The position numbers and the translations under genes are program-made. Positions 30,717 to 40,423 of a stretch of 63,143 nt of DNA are shown piece by piece; the stretch's first letter is position 1, and the number at the start of each line of letters is the position of its first letter. Location of the stretch: contig CAOKWH010000012.1 in assembly GCA_948473085.1 (NCBI GenBank), positions 1-63,143 on the forward strand, written 5' to 3'. Under the pieces are notes generated by a model, which saw nothing but the letters and a program-made list of their open reading frames with translations, was not told the DNA's origin and searched no databases. Origin of the DNA: an uncultured Clostridia bacterium. GTDB lineage: Bacteria; Bacillota; Clostridia; Oscillospirales; Ruminococcaceae.

Positions 30717-30802
30717 TTGGATACACCCCCTAAGGTGATATATATGGGCGCCAGGACGAATATAATACTCCCGTAACCGAAACTGTTTTTGAGGTGATTG
30801 CT

Positions 30803-31999
30803 GTGACAAAAACCGAACATCCCCCCCGCGGCGCCTGCCTGGCGGGCTGCCTGCGGCTGCGCCCAAGGCGGGCATTGCAGCTAACCGGCGCCCTTCTGGT
30901 GATGCTTACGGCAGTGAAACTGCTTACCGAATCCCAAAGCGTGGCCGACGCCATCCGCAGCGGCCTTATAGTATGTGCCAATGTGGTAATCCCTTCCCTA
31001 TTCCCCTTTATGGTGCTTTCCGGCCTGATGGCCCACACCGAGCTGGGGGAACTTTTGGCCAAACCGCTGGGGCCGGTGTGCCGCTATGTGTTCCAGCTGC
31101 CCCCGGAGGCGGGCAGCGCCCTGCTGATGAGCTTTATTGGAGGCTATCCGGTGGGGGCCAAAACCATTGCAGCCCTGCTGGAACAGGGCCGTATGGATGA
31201 GCGCACCGCCCGGAAAATGCTCTGCTTTTGCATCAATGCCGGGCCGGCCTTTGTCATTGGCACAGTGGGCACAGCCCTCTACTCCTCTGCCGCCATTGGA
31301 GCCTGCCTGCTGGCGGCGCACCTGTCGGCCTCGGTGCTGGTGGGCTTTTTTATCAGCACCGGCATGGAAAAGGGGCAGCTGACGGCGGCAAAACCCCGGT
31401 ACCTGCCGCTGGGCACCGCGCTGGTGCGCAGCGTTACCGGGGCAGCCCAGTCGATGCTGGGCATCTGCGCCTTTGTGATCACCTTTTCGGCCATAGGGGC
31501 GCTGCTCCGCCACACCGGCGTTATGCCCTGGCTGTGCACCGCCCTGGTTAAGAGCCTGCCCTTTGGCTTTGGCACCCCGTTTTATAACGCCCTGCTGGGA
31601 GGCATGCTGGAGGTAACCAGCGGCTGCATTACAGCGGCCAGCCTGGGGGGAGAAACCGCCTTTATCCTAACGGCGTTCCTGCTCTCCTTCGGCGGTTTTT
31701 CGGTGCTGTTCCAGGCGGCTTCAGCCTTTGAAAAGCTGCCCATGAGCTTTTTGCTGCTGCTGTTTTCCCGGCTGGCCAACGCCTGTATGGCCGCCTGCCT
31801 GGCCTGCCCGCTGTACCGGTACTTTATTGCTGAGCTGAGCATGTCGGCCAGCTATGCCCAGCCGGTCATCTATGCCACCCCCAAGTCTTTGCTGATGGCT
31901 CTCTGCCTGATTGGAATGTGCTCCATTGTGCTGCTCTCGGCGGTAATTAACGGAATTTCGACAAAAAACCACATCAGCTATGGAAAAGCGGCCGATTAA
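30803..31999 (+). CDS. ylbJ: sporulation integral membrane protein YlbJ
   Basis: 398 residues from GTG 30803 (GAGGTG six bases upstream). A polytopic membrane protein with nucleoside-recognition (Gate) style repeats. Conserved segments include SLFPFMVLSGLMAHTELGELLAKPLG, SFIGGYPVGAKTIAALLEQGRMDE and CFCINAGPAFVIGTVGTALY. YlbJ is made in the mother cell and needed for proper spore coat/cortex formation in Bacillus. It is divergent from yqfC, another sporulation gene. Confidence 0.93.
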   Translation: MTKTEHPPRGACLAGCLRLRPRRALQLTGALLVMLTAVKLLTESQSVADAIRSGLIVCANVVIPSLFPFMVLSGLMAHTELGELLAKPLGPVCRYVFQLPPEAGSALLMSFIGGYPVGAKTIAALLEQGRMDERTARKMLCFCINAGPAFVIGTVGTALYSSAAIGACLLAAHLSASVLVGFFISTGMEKGQLTAAKPRYLPLGTALVRSVTGAAQSMLGICAFVITFSAIGALLRHTGVMPWLCTALVKSLPFGFGTPFYNALLGGMLEVTSGCITAASLGGETAFILTAFLLSFGGFSVLFQAASAFEKLPMSFLLLLFSRLANACMAACLACPLYRYFIAELSMSASYAQPVIYATPKSLLMALCLIGMCSIVLLSAVINGISTKNHISYGKAAD

Positions 32000-32084
32000 A
32001 TGGTATGATATTTAAATAAGGTATCCATTCGGCCGGGCGCAGCGGCCGTTTTACTGCAACCTGCGCGATACAGGAGGTAAACGA

Positions 32085-34904
32085 ATGAGGAATCCAAAAA
32101 AACGCCTGGTCCCCCTGCTGATGGCAGGCCTGATGGTGCTGACATCCCTGACCGGCTGCATGGGCGGCCCCCGAAAGCCGTCCTCCCCAGCCCCCGCCGC
32201 TGTAACGGTGGAGGGGCAGATGCGCAGCCTGTTCATCCACGCCACTGGAGCGGATCTGCTGATTGATTCCCCCTACAACGAGGGGGAAGTGGCGGAGAAA
32301 CTGGACGCTATTATGGACTATGCCAAGGAAAACGGGGTAAACACCATATTCATTGATGTACATGACGCCAAGGGCAGCGCCCTTTACAGCTCCGACTATA
32401 TGCCCACCAGCGAACTGCTGCTGGACGACAAGGGCAAATCCACCGGCGGCGATATTGTCTACGAGGCAGTCAAGGCCGGAAAAAAGGCGGATATTCAGGT
32501 GTATGCCGTAATTAACACCACCTATATTGCCGAGGGGCTGGCCATTGCCTCCCCCGACCACCCCGCCGTGCGGGACAGCGCCCTTTCCTTCGAGGATGAA
32601 AACGGCATCCTGCGCTGGAACACCTCGAAAAAGGACGCCATGAGCGCCATTGAAAATATTGCCCGGGAACTGGGGTATAACTACGGCATTGCCGGCATTA
32701 TCCTCAATGACGACGGCACCTCCCCCGAAACATTGGCCAAGGTTGCCGCGGCGGTGGACAGCCAGCTGGCCGGGCTGGAAACCGGAAAAAAGCTTGGTAT
32801 CTACAGCCATATTTCCCGGGAGGATATTGAAGCCGGCACCTCCCCCGCCCTGAGCGCCTTTGGGCTGGAGGGGTACAGCCCCGACCTGCTGCTGGCCGAC
32901 CTGCAAGCCACCACTGTAAATGGCGATTATCGCTGGTGCCTGGACAGCCTGGCCTCGATGCTGGGCGATACCGGCCTAATTACAGTGCACAACCTCAACT
33001 TGATTTCGTCAGACAGCGGCGCTGACGGCAAGCTGTATGTAGACCCATATGAGCCCGCTTATCAGCTGTACGAAAACCGCACCTTTGCCACCGGCGGTAC
33101 CGCTATTGAGGGGTTCGACGCTCTGAAAAACTCCAAATACAGCCTGGGTTCTTTGATGAACGCCCTGTACAGCAGCGACTATGACATCGCCCCCTATGAC
33201 CTGGAAATGGAAAGCGGATTTGGCTGCACCCTGCCGGAAAGCACCTTGACCACCAACACAGCCAAGTATTTCATCAGTGTCCTTTCCAACCCGGAGCAGC
33301 CCCTCTATCTCAACGGCACCGAGGTGCAGCGCACCACCCAAAACGGCCTGTATGGGGAGCTGGTAACGCTGGAATACGGCCTGAACGAATTTGTGTTCAC
33401 CCAGGGCGGCGAGGAGGAGGTTGTCATTCGCATCACCCGGCCGCAGCCTACCACCGGCACTGCGGATGGGAGCATCTCCCGCATTACCCAGGCCTCCATG
33501 TACCCGTCCACCGTTTCGGCGGCCCGGGTGGGCAGCCAGATAACCGTCCGGTGCGTGGCCCCCTCCGGCAGCACCGTCTATGCCAATGTGCTGGGCAAGC
33601 AGATTCAGCTCACCCAGGCTGTAGCTACCTCCAAGAACGGCATAGCCGCCACCTACACCGCCGACCTGATTTTTGATACCGATATTGCCTCCAACCAGGT
33701 AAAGAATATAGGCAGCATCACCTATACCCTGGTGTGGGATGGGAACACCACCACCTACACCTCCACCGGCGAGCTGTATGCCGTGGGCAGCGACGCCCAG
33801 CTGGTGATGGAGGTGACCGACTATATTGCCGGCGTAACGGTGGACGATGCCGCTGCCAATGAGGGCAACTTTATTACCACCCTAATCCAGGGTACCACCG
33901 ACTATGTGGAACTGGAAAAGGAATCCTCCACCCACTTCTTCCTGCGGTCGGGGGGCGCAATCCGCAAGGATGCCGTAACCCTGCTGGAGGGCCGGGACAA
34001 CAGCATTCTCAAGGCCATAGAGCCTGCCTACACCGTAAAGGTATCCAAGGGGGATGAATTTTATATTCCCGGCGGCGCTGGCACCATCTGGCATGCCAAC
34101 TTTGCCGAAAACCAGCTGGATCTGGAGCTGTTCAATATTGAAGATGGCGCCCTGCCCAACGCCACCGGCAGCAAATTTACAATGGCGTCCGAGATGACAG
34201 ATAAAGGCACCGTAAAGGTAACCATCACTCCCAACGAGGGCATTGCCTTCTGGGGTTATGATGTCCGCTTTGACGGGGAGGAACTGGTTTTCTACTGCAA
34301 GGAAAAGCCCGCCCTGTCCAGCACCTATGGCAAACCGTTGGAGGGCATTTCCATTGTGTTGGATCCAGGACATGGCGGCTATGACCCCGGCGCCCTGGGT
34401 GTGGCCTATGGCTATGGGCCGGTGGAGGACCAGCTGAACATGGCCTATGCCCTGACCACCGAAAGCCTGCTGGAACAGCTGGGGGCCAATGTAAGCCTGA
34501 CCCTCTACCCCGACGAATACACCGACGAAAAGCTGGTGCTGTTCGAGCGGCTGAAAATTGCCCAGGAACAGGACGCCGACCTATTCATCTCCATGCACCA
34601 TAACAGTGTTGGCGCCACATCGGACAGCAACAAGACCACCGGGCTGGAGGTGTACTACTTCACCGACGCCTCCCAGGCGCTGGCAGACTACATAGCCCAA
34701 AACATCTGTGCCTCCACCGGCCGAACCAACCGGGGCACCCAGCAATCCTACTATGTGGTTACAAAGATGACCCAGTGCCCGGCAGTGCTGACCGAAATTG
34801 GCTACATTGTCAACCCCAATGAATATGAGGATCTGATAGATTCCGAGGTTATCTATCGCACTGCTGCCAGCTTTGTAAAATCCATCTTCGATGTCCTCGC
34901 ATAA
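32085..34904 (+). CDS. large lipoprotein: GH-like domain fused to N-acetylmuramoyl-L-alanine amidase
   Basis: 939 residues with a lipoprotein signal ending LTG-C25. Residues 40-330 look like a (beta/alpha)8 glycoside-hydrolase-like domain of the GHL10 kind (VNTIFIDVHDAKGSALY, ADIQVYAVINTTY, YNYGIAGIILNDDG). The middle, about 420-740, is made of beta-rich modules. The C-terminus, about 755-939, is an Amidase_3 domain (ISIVLDPGHGGYDPGALG, Glu in the GPVEDQLN region, LFISMHHNSV, LTEIGYIVNPNEYEDL), cutting the MurNAc-L-Ala bond. It is followed by a strong terminator. The fusion suggests cell-wall remodelling at the outer face of the membrane, possibly in sporulation given the neighbour ylbJ. Confidence 0.85.
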   Translation: MRNPKKRLVPLLMAGLMVLTSLTGCMGGPRKPSSPAPAAVTVEGQMRSLFIHATGADLLIDSPYNEGEVAEKLDAIMDYAKENGVNTIFIDVHDAKGSALYSSDYMPTSELLLDDKGKSTGGDIVYEAVKAGKKADIQVYAVINTTYIAEGLAIASPDHPAVRDSALSFEDENGILRWNTSKKDAMSAIENIARELGYNYGIAGIILNDDGTSPETLAKVAAAVDSQLAGLETGKKLGIYSHISREDIEAGTSPALSAFGLEGYSPDLLLADLQATTVNGDYRWCLDSLASMLGDTGLITVHNLNLISSDSGADGKLYVDPYEPAYQLYENRTFATGGTAIEGFDALKNSKYSLGSLMNALYSSDYDIAPYDLEMESGFGCTLPESTLTTNTAKYFISVLSNPEQPLYLNGTEVQRTTQNGLYGELVTLEYGLNEFVFTQGGEEEVVIRITRPQPTTGTADGSISRITQASMYPSTVSAARVGSQITVRCVAPSGSTVYANVLGKQIQLTQAVATSKNGIAATYTADLIFDTDIASNQVKNIGSITYTLVWDGNTTTYTSTGELYAVGSDAQLVMEVTDYIAGVTVDDAAANEGNFITTLIQGTTDYVELEKESSTHFFLRSGGAIRKDAVTLLEGRDNSILKAIEPAYTVKVSKGDEFYIPGGAGTIWHANFAENQLDLELFNIEDGALPNATGSKFTMASEMTDKGTVKVTITPNEGIAFWGYDVRFDGEELVFYCKEKPALSSTYGKPLEGISIVLDPGHGGYDPGALGVAYGYGPVEDQLNMAYALTTESLLEQLGANVSLTLYPDEYTDEKLVLFERLKIAQEQDADLFISMHHNSVGATSDSNKTTGLEVYYFTDASQALADYIAQNICASTGRTNRGTQQSYYVVTKMTQCPAVLTEIGYIVNPNEYEDLIDSEVIYRTAASFVKSIFDVLA

Positions 34905-34910
34905 ACCAAA

Positions 34911-34947
34911 CCGGCGATACAGCACAAAACTGTATCGCCGGTTTTTT
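34911..34947 (+). terminator. intrinsic terminator between the amidase gene and polC
   Basis: CCGGCGATACAG (34911-34922) and CTGTATCGCCGG (34930-34941) form a perfect 12-bp stem followed by TTTTTT. It also works from the other side (AAACC / TTTGG), so it may be shared by the convergent polC transcript. Confidence 0.95.
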
Positions 34948-34964
34948 GTCTGCAAAAGCAGGTT

Positions 34965-37900
34965 TTAAAAGAAGGTCATCTGGCTGCTCTCCGGCAGATC
35001 GCCCAGGGCGCCATGCTGCCGTAGCAGATCCACCACCGACTTGGAAACCTTGGCCCGGCTGACAATATCATCCGCCGAGAGGAACTCCCCCTGGGCCGCC
35101 GCCTCCATAATGCTGGCGGCAGCATTCTCGCCGCAGCCCTTCAGGGCTGTAAAGGGCATGCGAATTTTGCCATCCTCACACTGATATTTGGTGGCATGGG
35201 ATTTATAAATATCCACCGGGAGGAATTCCAGGCCCCGCGCCATCATTTCGCACATGATCTGCAATGCGGCGAACTGGTCCCCTTCCTTGTTGGTGCGCTC
35301 ATTCCCCAGCTTTTTTAATTCCTCCATCCGGAAGCGCACAGTGGAAATGCCCTGCACCGCCGCCTCGGCGTCAATATCGCCCCCGCGGATGGTGAAGTAG
35401 GTGGCATAATACTCCAGCGGATAGTACAGCTTGTACCATCCCAGCCGGATGGCCGCAATGACATAGGCCGCCGCATGGGCCTTGGGGAACATGTATTTGA
35501 TTTTTTTGCAGCTTTCCACATACCAATCGGGCACGCCGTGCTCCTTCATGGCTGCCAAATGCTCCTCGGTCAGCTGGGTTGCAGCCTTGCCCTTTCGAGT
35601 AATTTCCATAATTTTAAAGGCCATGGACGGTTCCAGCCCTTTTTCCAGGAGATAGGTCATAATACTATCCCGGGTACCAATAACGCCCGAAATGGTGCAG
35701 ACACCGTTTTTTATCAGCTCCTGGGCGTTGCCCGACCATACATCGGTGCCGTGGGAAAGCCCGGAGATTTGCAACAGGTCGGAAAAGGTCTTGGGCTGGG
35801 CCTCCATGAGCATTTTGCGCACAAAGTTGGTGCCCATTTCCGGCAGCGACAGGGTGCCGGTGCTCCAGTCAATCTCCTCCTCGGTCACTCCCAGCTCCTT
35901 TGGGGAGGTGAACAGGCTGTAAACCCGGGCGTCGCTGGTATCGGCATTGGCCACCGGCACACCGGTCATATCTTCCAGGTGCTTATAGAAGGTGGGCACA
36001 TCATGCCCCAGAATATCCAGCTTCAGGATGGTATCGTGCAGCGAATGGAAGTCAAAATGGGTGGTAACAATGTCCGAATTGGGGTCGTCCGCCGGGTGCT
36101 GCACCGGGGTAAAATCGTACACCTCGTATTCGTTGGGCACCACAACCATGCCCCCGGGGTGCTGCCCGGTGGTGCGCTTTACACCAGTGCAGCCAATGGT
36201 CAGGCGTTCCTCCTCATAGCGGTTGACATGGTTTTCCTTCTCCTCGTTGTAGCGGCGCACATAGCCAAAAGCGGTTTTATCCGCCACAGTGGAGATGGTG
36301 CCGGCCTTGAACACATGGGAGGAGCCAAACAGCTCCTCGGTATACTTGTGGGCCTGGGACTGGTATTCGCCTGAAAAGTTCAGATCAATATCCGGCTGCT
36401 TATCGCCATTGAAGCCCAAAAAAGTTTCAAACGAGATGTTGTGGCCGTCCCGGTTCATGGGCATGCCGCACACCGGGCAGTTTTTCGGCGGCAGGTCAAA
36501 GCCCGACTGCACCGAACCGTCGGTGAAAAACTCGCTGTGCTTGCAGCCGGGGCAGACATAGTGGGGGTAAATGGGGTTTACCTCGGAAATGCCCGCCATT
36601 GTGGCCACAAAGGAGGAACCCACACTGCCCCGGGAGCCCACATGGTAGCCGTTTTCTTCCGACTTCCACACCAGCTTCTGCGCAATGATGTACAAAACGG
36701 CAAAGCCATGCTTGATGATGGAGGACAGCTCCCGTTCCAGCCGGTCCCGGATAATATCCGGCAGGTCCTCCCCATAGATTTCCCGGGCCTTGTTCCAGGT
36801 GATGCGCTGCAGCTCCTCATCCGAGCCCTCAATGGAGGGGGTATAGGTGCCATCCGGGATGGGCTTGATTTTTTCGATGCTGTCGGCAATTTTGTTGGTG
36901 TTCTCCACCACCACTTCAAAGGCTTTTTTCTCCCCTAAGTAGGAAAATTCCTCCAGCATTTCATCGGTGGTTTTAAAGTAGAGGGGCGCCTGCTCGCCGG
37001 CATCCTTAAAGTTCTGCACCGTCATCAAAATTTCCCGAAATTTGGCATCCTCCGGTTCCAGAAAATGCACATCGCCGGTGGCCACCACCGGTTTTTGCAG
37101 CTTTTCGCCTATTTTTACAATCGTGCGGTTCATATCCTGCAGCTGCTCGATGGAACCAACTGTGCCGCTGCGATAGAGGAACAGGTTGTTGCCCACCGGC
37201 TGGATTTCCAGATAATCGTAATCGGCAGCAATCTCACACAGCTCGTTAAAGCTCTTGCCGTCCAGAATACCCCGGAACAGCTCCCCCGATTCGCAGGCAG
37301 ACCCCAACAAAAGCCCCTCTCGGTGCTTGAGGATTTCGCTTTTTGGCATCCGGGGGCGCTTATAGTAGTAGTTCAGATGGGACATGGAGATGAGCTTATA
37401 CAAATTTTTCAGCCCGGTGCGGTTTTGCACCAGAATGCAGATATGGTAGGAGGGCAGCTTTTTCACATCCGCCACAGTGATGCCAGTGTTGATGCCATCG
37501 GTGCCGGTAATCTGGCGGTCGTCCTTCATAATTTTGCACATGGCCAGAAAAATATCCGCCAAAGTCTTGGCATCGTCGCTGGCCCGGTGATGGTTAAAGT
37601 CCGGCAGCTTCAGGTGCTTGGCTATGGTATCCAGCTTGTGGTTTTTCAGATTGGAAAACAGCGCCCGGCTGATGGTGACGGTGTCAATATAGGTGTATCC
37701 CAGCCGGATGTTGTGCCGGGCCGCCGCCGCTTTTAGAAAAGAGGAATCAAACGGGGCGTTGTGGGCCACCAGAACGGCATCCTCCCGGCCGATAAAGGCC
37801 ATAAACTGCTGCAGCGCCTCCAACTCGGAGGGGGCATTTGCCACCATCTCGTCGGTGATGCCGGTGAGCTTTACCACCTCGGCAGGTATGGTTTTTTCGG

Positions 37901-39356
37901 GGTTTACAAAGGTGTTGAACACCTCCTGCACCTCTCCCCCAACTACACGCACAGCGCCAATCTCGGTCATGCGCTCCATCCCGGCGGAAAGGCCGGTGGT
38001 TTCCAGGTCAAACACAATAAATTCGCCATCAAAGGGTTCGGCAGAACGCCCCACAACGGCGGGAACGGTGTCGTTTACCAGGTACCCTTCCACACCGTAG
38101 AGAATTTTCATCTCCCGGCCCGACTTTTCCACCGCCTTCTGGGCGTTCATGGCGTCGGGATAGGCCTGGGCCACGCCGTGGTCGGTGATGGCAATGGCAG
38201 TGTGGCCAAACTCGGCCGCCCGCTGCACCAGCTTATCCGCCGGGGCCAGGGCATCCATCTGGGACATATTGGTATGTAGGTGCAGCTCCACCCGCTTTTT
38301 CTCGCTGGTATCCCGGCGATGGCTGCGCCTTACTGTGGCAATGGCAGTGGGGCGCAGAATCAAATCCCGCTCGAAGGTATCCAGCATCACCTGGCCGGAG
38401 GCAAGGAGGGTGGCCCCCGGCTTGAGGGCCTTATCAATCAGCGCCGCCTTATCGGCGGAAACAATGGTTTTTAAGGCAAAGGAATTGGTGAGGTCGGTAA
38501 ACTTAATTTTAAAAATCACCTTGGCCTCATCCCGGGTGGTGTGCCGGTCCACGCCAAACACATCCCCCCAAACCGTGACATTGCTCCCCTCCTCCATCAC
38601 CTCAGCCAGCGGGGTGGGGCGCACGGCAATGGGCTTGCCCATCACCAGTTCCATCCGGCCTCCTTCAAACGGAAGGCCGGCGCAGTCAAAGCCAATGGGA
38701 ACCTCCTGGGGCTCATCCAGCAGCCGGCCGTCGCTGCGTCGGCCACCCCCGCCATAGGCCGGACGGGAGGCTGGCGCAGGCTTGGGCGGCGGGGCGTCCG
38801 GCCGAGGCACAGCCTTGGGCACACTCTGTTCGGCCTTTTGCATCACCGCCCGGTAAACCTCCTGGTTCTCTTCCAGATCCAGCACACCGGTGAAGGCCAC
38901 CGAAACCCGGCGGCCAAATTCCTCCTGGACTATCTGTTCCATCCGCTGGGCACATCTTTCCCGTTCCAGCCACTCATAGCCGCCATGCCGCAGGGTGATG
39001 TTCAGGTTCTCGCCGTCAAACAGTGCCTCAGCGCCATCAAAAAAGCCGTTGATGTGCTTACCCTCCGCCCGGAGGGTGGCTGTCAGGCTATCCAGATATT
39101 CGGCGCCGAACTGCCGGGCCGGATAGTGGGGGTGAATGAGCACCTTAGCCAGCTGCAATGCTGTGCGCAGCTGTGCCTGGGCAGCAAGAATCACCGGCTT
39201 GTCCAGAACGGCTTCAAAGGACAGGTCGGTGATGAGTTCCCGGCGCTGGGTGTTGATGGACAGATTTTCGATAACCCCCTGGGCCAGCTTGGGTGAAAGG
39301 TCGGGGATATAGTGTGCAAATACTTCACCAAATGTTTTCAACTTCGGTTCCCTCAC
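34965..39356 (-). CDS. polC: DNA polymerase III alpha subunit, Gram-positive type PolC
   Basis: 1463 residues with a GTG start overlapping the ispG stop (GTGA). Order: N-terminal OB region, PHP domain start (RVELHLHTNMSQMDALAPADKL), an inserted DnaQ-type 3'-5' exonuclease (FIVFDLETTGLSAGMERMTEIGAV...VAHNAPFDSSFL...HRASDDAKTL), the rest of PHP, then the polymerase core with the zinc module CPGCKHSEFF...CPVCG and PDIDLNFSGEYQ. It is the replicative polymerase of low-GC Gram-positives and therefore a lineage marker. Last gene of the pyrH operon. Confidence 0.98.
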   Translation of the reverse strand: MREPKLKTFGEVFAHYIPDLSPKLAQGVIENLSINTQRRELITDLSFEAVLDKPVILAAQAQLRTALQLAKVLIHPHYPARQFGAEYLDSLTATLRAEGKHINGFFDGAEALFDGENLNITLRHGGYEWLERERCAQRMEQIVQEEFGRRVSVAFTGVLDLEENQEVYRAVMQKAEQSVPKAVPRPDAPPPKPAPASRPAYGGGGRRSDGRLLDEPQEVPIGFDCAGLPFEGGRMELVMGKPIAVRPTPLAEVMEEGSNVTVWGDVFGVDRHTTRDEAKVIFKIKFTDLTNSFALKTIVSADKAALIDKALKPGATLLASGQVMLDTFERDLILRPTAIATVRRSHRRDTSEKKRVELHLHTNMSQMDALAPADKLVQRAAEFGHTAIAITDHGVAQAYPDAMNAQKAVEKSGREMKILYGVEGYLVNDTVPAVVGRSAEPFDGEFIVFDLETTGLSAGMERMTEIGAVRVVGGEVQEVFNTFVNPEKTIPAEVVKLTGITDEMVANAPSELEALQQFMAFIGREDAVLVAHNAPFDSSFLKAAAARHNIRLGYTYIDTVTISRALFSNLKNHKLDTIAKHLKLPDFNHHRASDDAKTLADIFLAMCKIMKDDRQITGTDGINTGITVADVKKLPSYHICILVQNRTGLKNLYKLISMSHLNYYYKRPRMPKSEILKHREGLLLGSACESGELFRGILDGKSFNELCEIAADYDYLEIQPVGNNLFLYRSGTVGSIEQLQDMNRTIVKIGEKLQKPVVATGDVHFLEPEDAKFREILMTVQNFKDAGEQAPLYFKTTDEMLEEFSYLGEKKAFEVVVENTNKIADSIEKIKPIPDGTYTPSIEGSDEELQRITWNKAREIYGEDLPDIIRDRLERELSSIIKHGFAVLYIIAQKLVWKSEENGYHVGSRGSVGSSFVATMAGISEVNPIYPHYVCPGCKHSEFFTDGSVQSGFDLPPKNCPVCGMPMNRDGHNISFETFLGFNGDKQPDIDLNFSGEYQSQAHKYTEELFGSSHVFKAGTISTVADKTAFGYVRRYNEEKENHVNRYEEERLTIGCTGVKRTTGQHPGGMVVVPNEYEVYDFTPVQHPADDPNSDIVTTHFDFHSLHDTILKLDILGHDVPTFYKHLEDMTGVPVANADTSDARVYSLFTSPKELGVTEEEIDWSTGTLSLPEMGTNFVRKMLMEAQPKTFSDLLQISGLSHGTDVWSGNAQELIKNGVCTISGVIGTRDSIMTYLLEKGLEPSMAFKIMEITRKGKAATQLTEEHLAAMKEHGVPDWYVESCKKIKYMFPKAHAAAYVIAAIRLGWYKLYYPLEYYATYFTIRGGDIDAEAAVQGISTVRFRMEELKKLGNERTNKEGDQFAALQIMCEMMARGLEFLPVDIYKSHATKYQCEDGKIRMPFTALKGCGENAAASIMEAAAQGEFLSADDIVSRAKVSKSVVDLLRQHGALGDLPESSQMTFF

Positions 39357-40408
39357 AGTTTATTTATGTAGGAAAGCAGTGTGGATACAATTTCCGCCTC
39401 CGGCACCTTGCAGATAATTTCGCCCTTTTGGAACAGGAGCCCTTCACCGTCGCCGCAGGCTATGCCAATATCCGCCTCCCGGGCCTCCCCCGGGCCGTTG
39501 ACCGCACAGCCCATCACCGCCACCCTCAGGTGCTTGGGGCAGTCTGCCAGCTCCCGCTCCACCTGTTCGGCCAGGGCAATCAGGTTCACTTTGGTGCGGC
39601 CGCAGGTGGGGCAGGAAATAACCGTAACGCCATTGCGCCCCCGGCCAGCCGCCTTGATAATATCCCGGGCGGCGGCAATCTCCTTCACCGGGTCGGCTGT
39701 GAGGGACACCCGGATGGTATCCCCAATGCCATCGGCCAGCAGGGAGCCGATGCCAATGGCAGATTTTATCAGCCCCATCCGCTCGGTGCCGGCCTCGGTA
39801 ACCCCCAGGTGCAACGGGCAGCCAAACTCCCGGGCTGCCAGGCGGTAGGCTTCCAGCATAACCGAAACATCCGAGTGCTTCAGGGAGAGGATATAGTCAT
39901 AAAAATGCTGCTTTTCCAGCAGCTGAATGTGCCGCCGGGCGCTTTCCACCATGGCCTGGGCAGTGGGGCCGCCAAACTGCTCCCACAGTTCCCGCTCCAG
40001 CGAGCCGCCATTGACGCCGATGCGAATGCTCACCCCGGCGCCCCGGCACTTTTCCACCACGGCCCGAACCCGATCCTCCCCGCCTATATTGCCGGGGTTG
40101 ATGCGGATTTTATCAGCGCCGGCATCCACCGACGCCAAAGCCAGCCGGTAATCAAAGTGAATATCGGCCACAATGGGGCAGTTTACCTGCCGTTTTAGCG
40201 CAGTCAGGGTGGCGGCGGACTGCAAATCCGGCACAGTTGCCCGGATAATCTCGCACCCGGCTGCCTCCAGCACCTGGGCCTGTGCCACCGAAGCCTTTTC
40301 ATCCCAGGGATTGGTGTTCAGCATGGACTGGATGGTAATGGGCGCATCCCCGCCAATGCAAAGCCCCCCCACCGAAACGGCGCGGCAGCTGCGGCGATAG
40401 TGTGGCAT
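39353..40408 (-). CDS. ispG: 4-hydroxy-3-methylbut-2-en-1-yl diphosphate synthase (IspG/GcpE)
   Basis: 351 residues. The 4Fe-4S cysteines lie in VISCPTCGRTKVNL and VAVMGCAVNGPGEAREADIGIACG; the N-terminal TIM-barrel begins ITIQSMLNTNPWDEKASVAQ. It catalyses the penultimate step of the MEP isoprenoid pathway. Its operon mates dxr and uppS act in the same route and its use for cell-wall lipid carrier synthesis. AGGAGG upstream of ATG. Confidence 0.97.
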   Translation of the reverse strand: MPHYRRSCRAVSVGGLCIGGDAPITIQSMLNTNPWDEKASVAQAQVLEAAGCEIIRATVPDLQSAATLTALKRQVNCPIVADIHFDYRLALASVDAGADKIRINPGNIGGEDRVRAVVEKCRGAGVSIRIGVNGGSLERELWEQFGGPTAQAMVESARRHIQLLEKQHFYDYILSLKHSDVSVMLEAYRLAAREFGCPLHLGVTEAGTERMGLIKSAIGIGSLLADGIGDTIRVSLTADPVKEIAAARDIIKAAGRGRNGVTVISCPTCGRTKVNLIALAEQVERELADCPKHLRVAVMGCAVNGPGEAREADIGIACGDGEGLLFQKGEIICKVPEAEIVSTLLSYINKL

Positions 40409-40423
40409 GCGGTTTTCCTCCTT

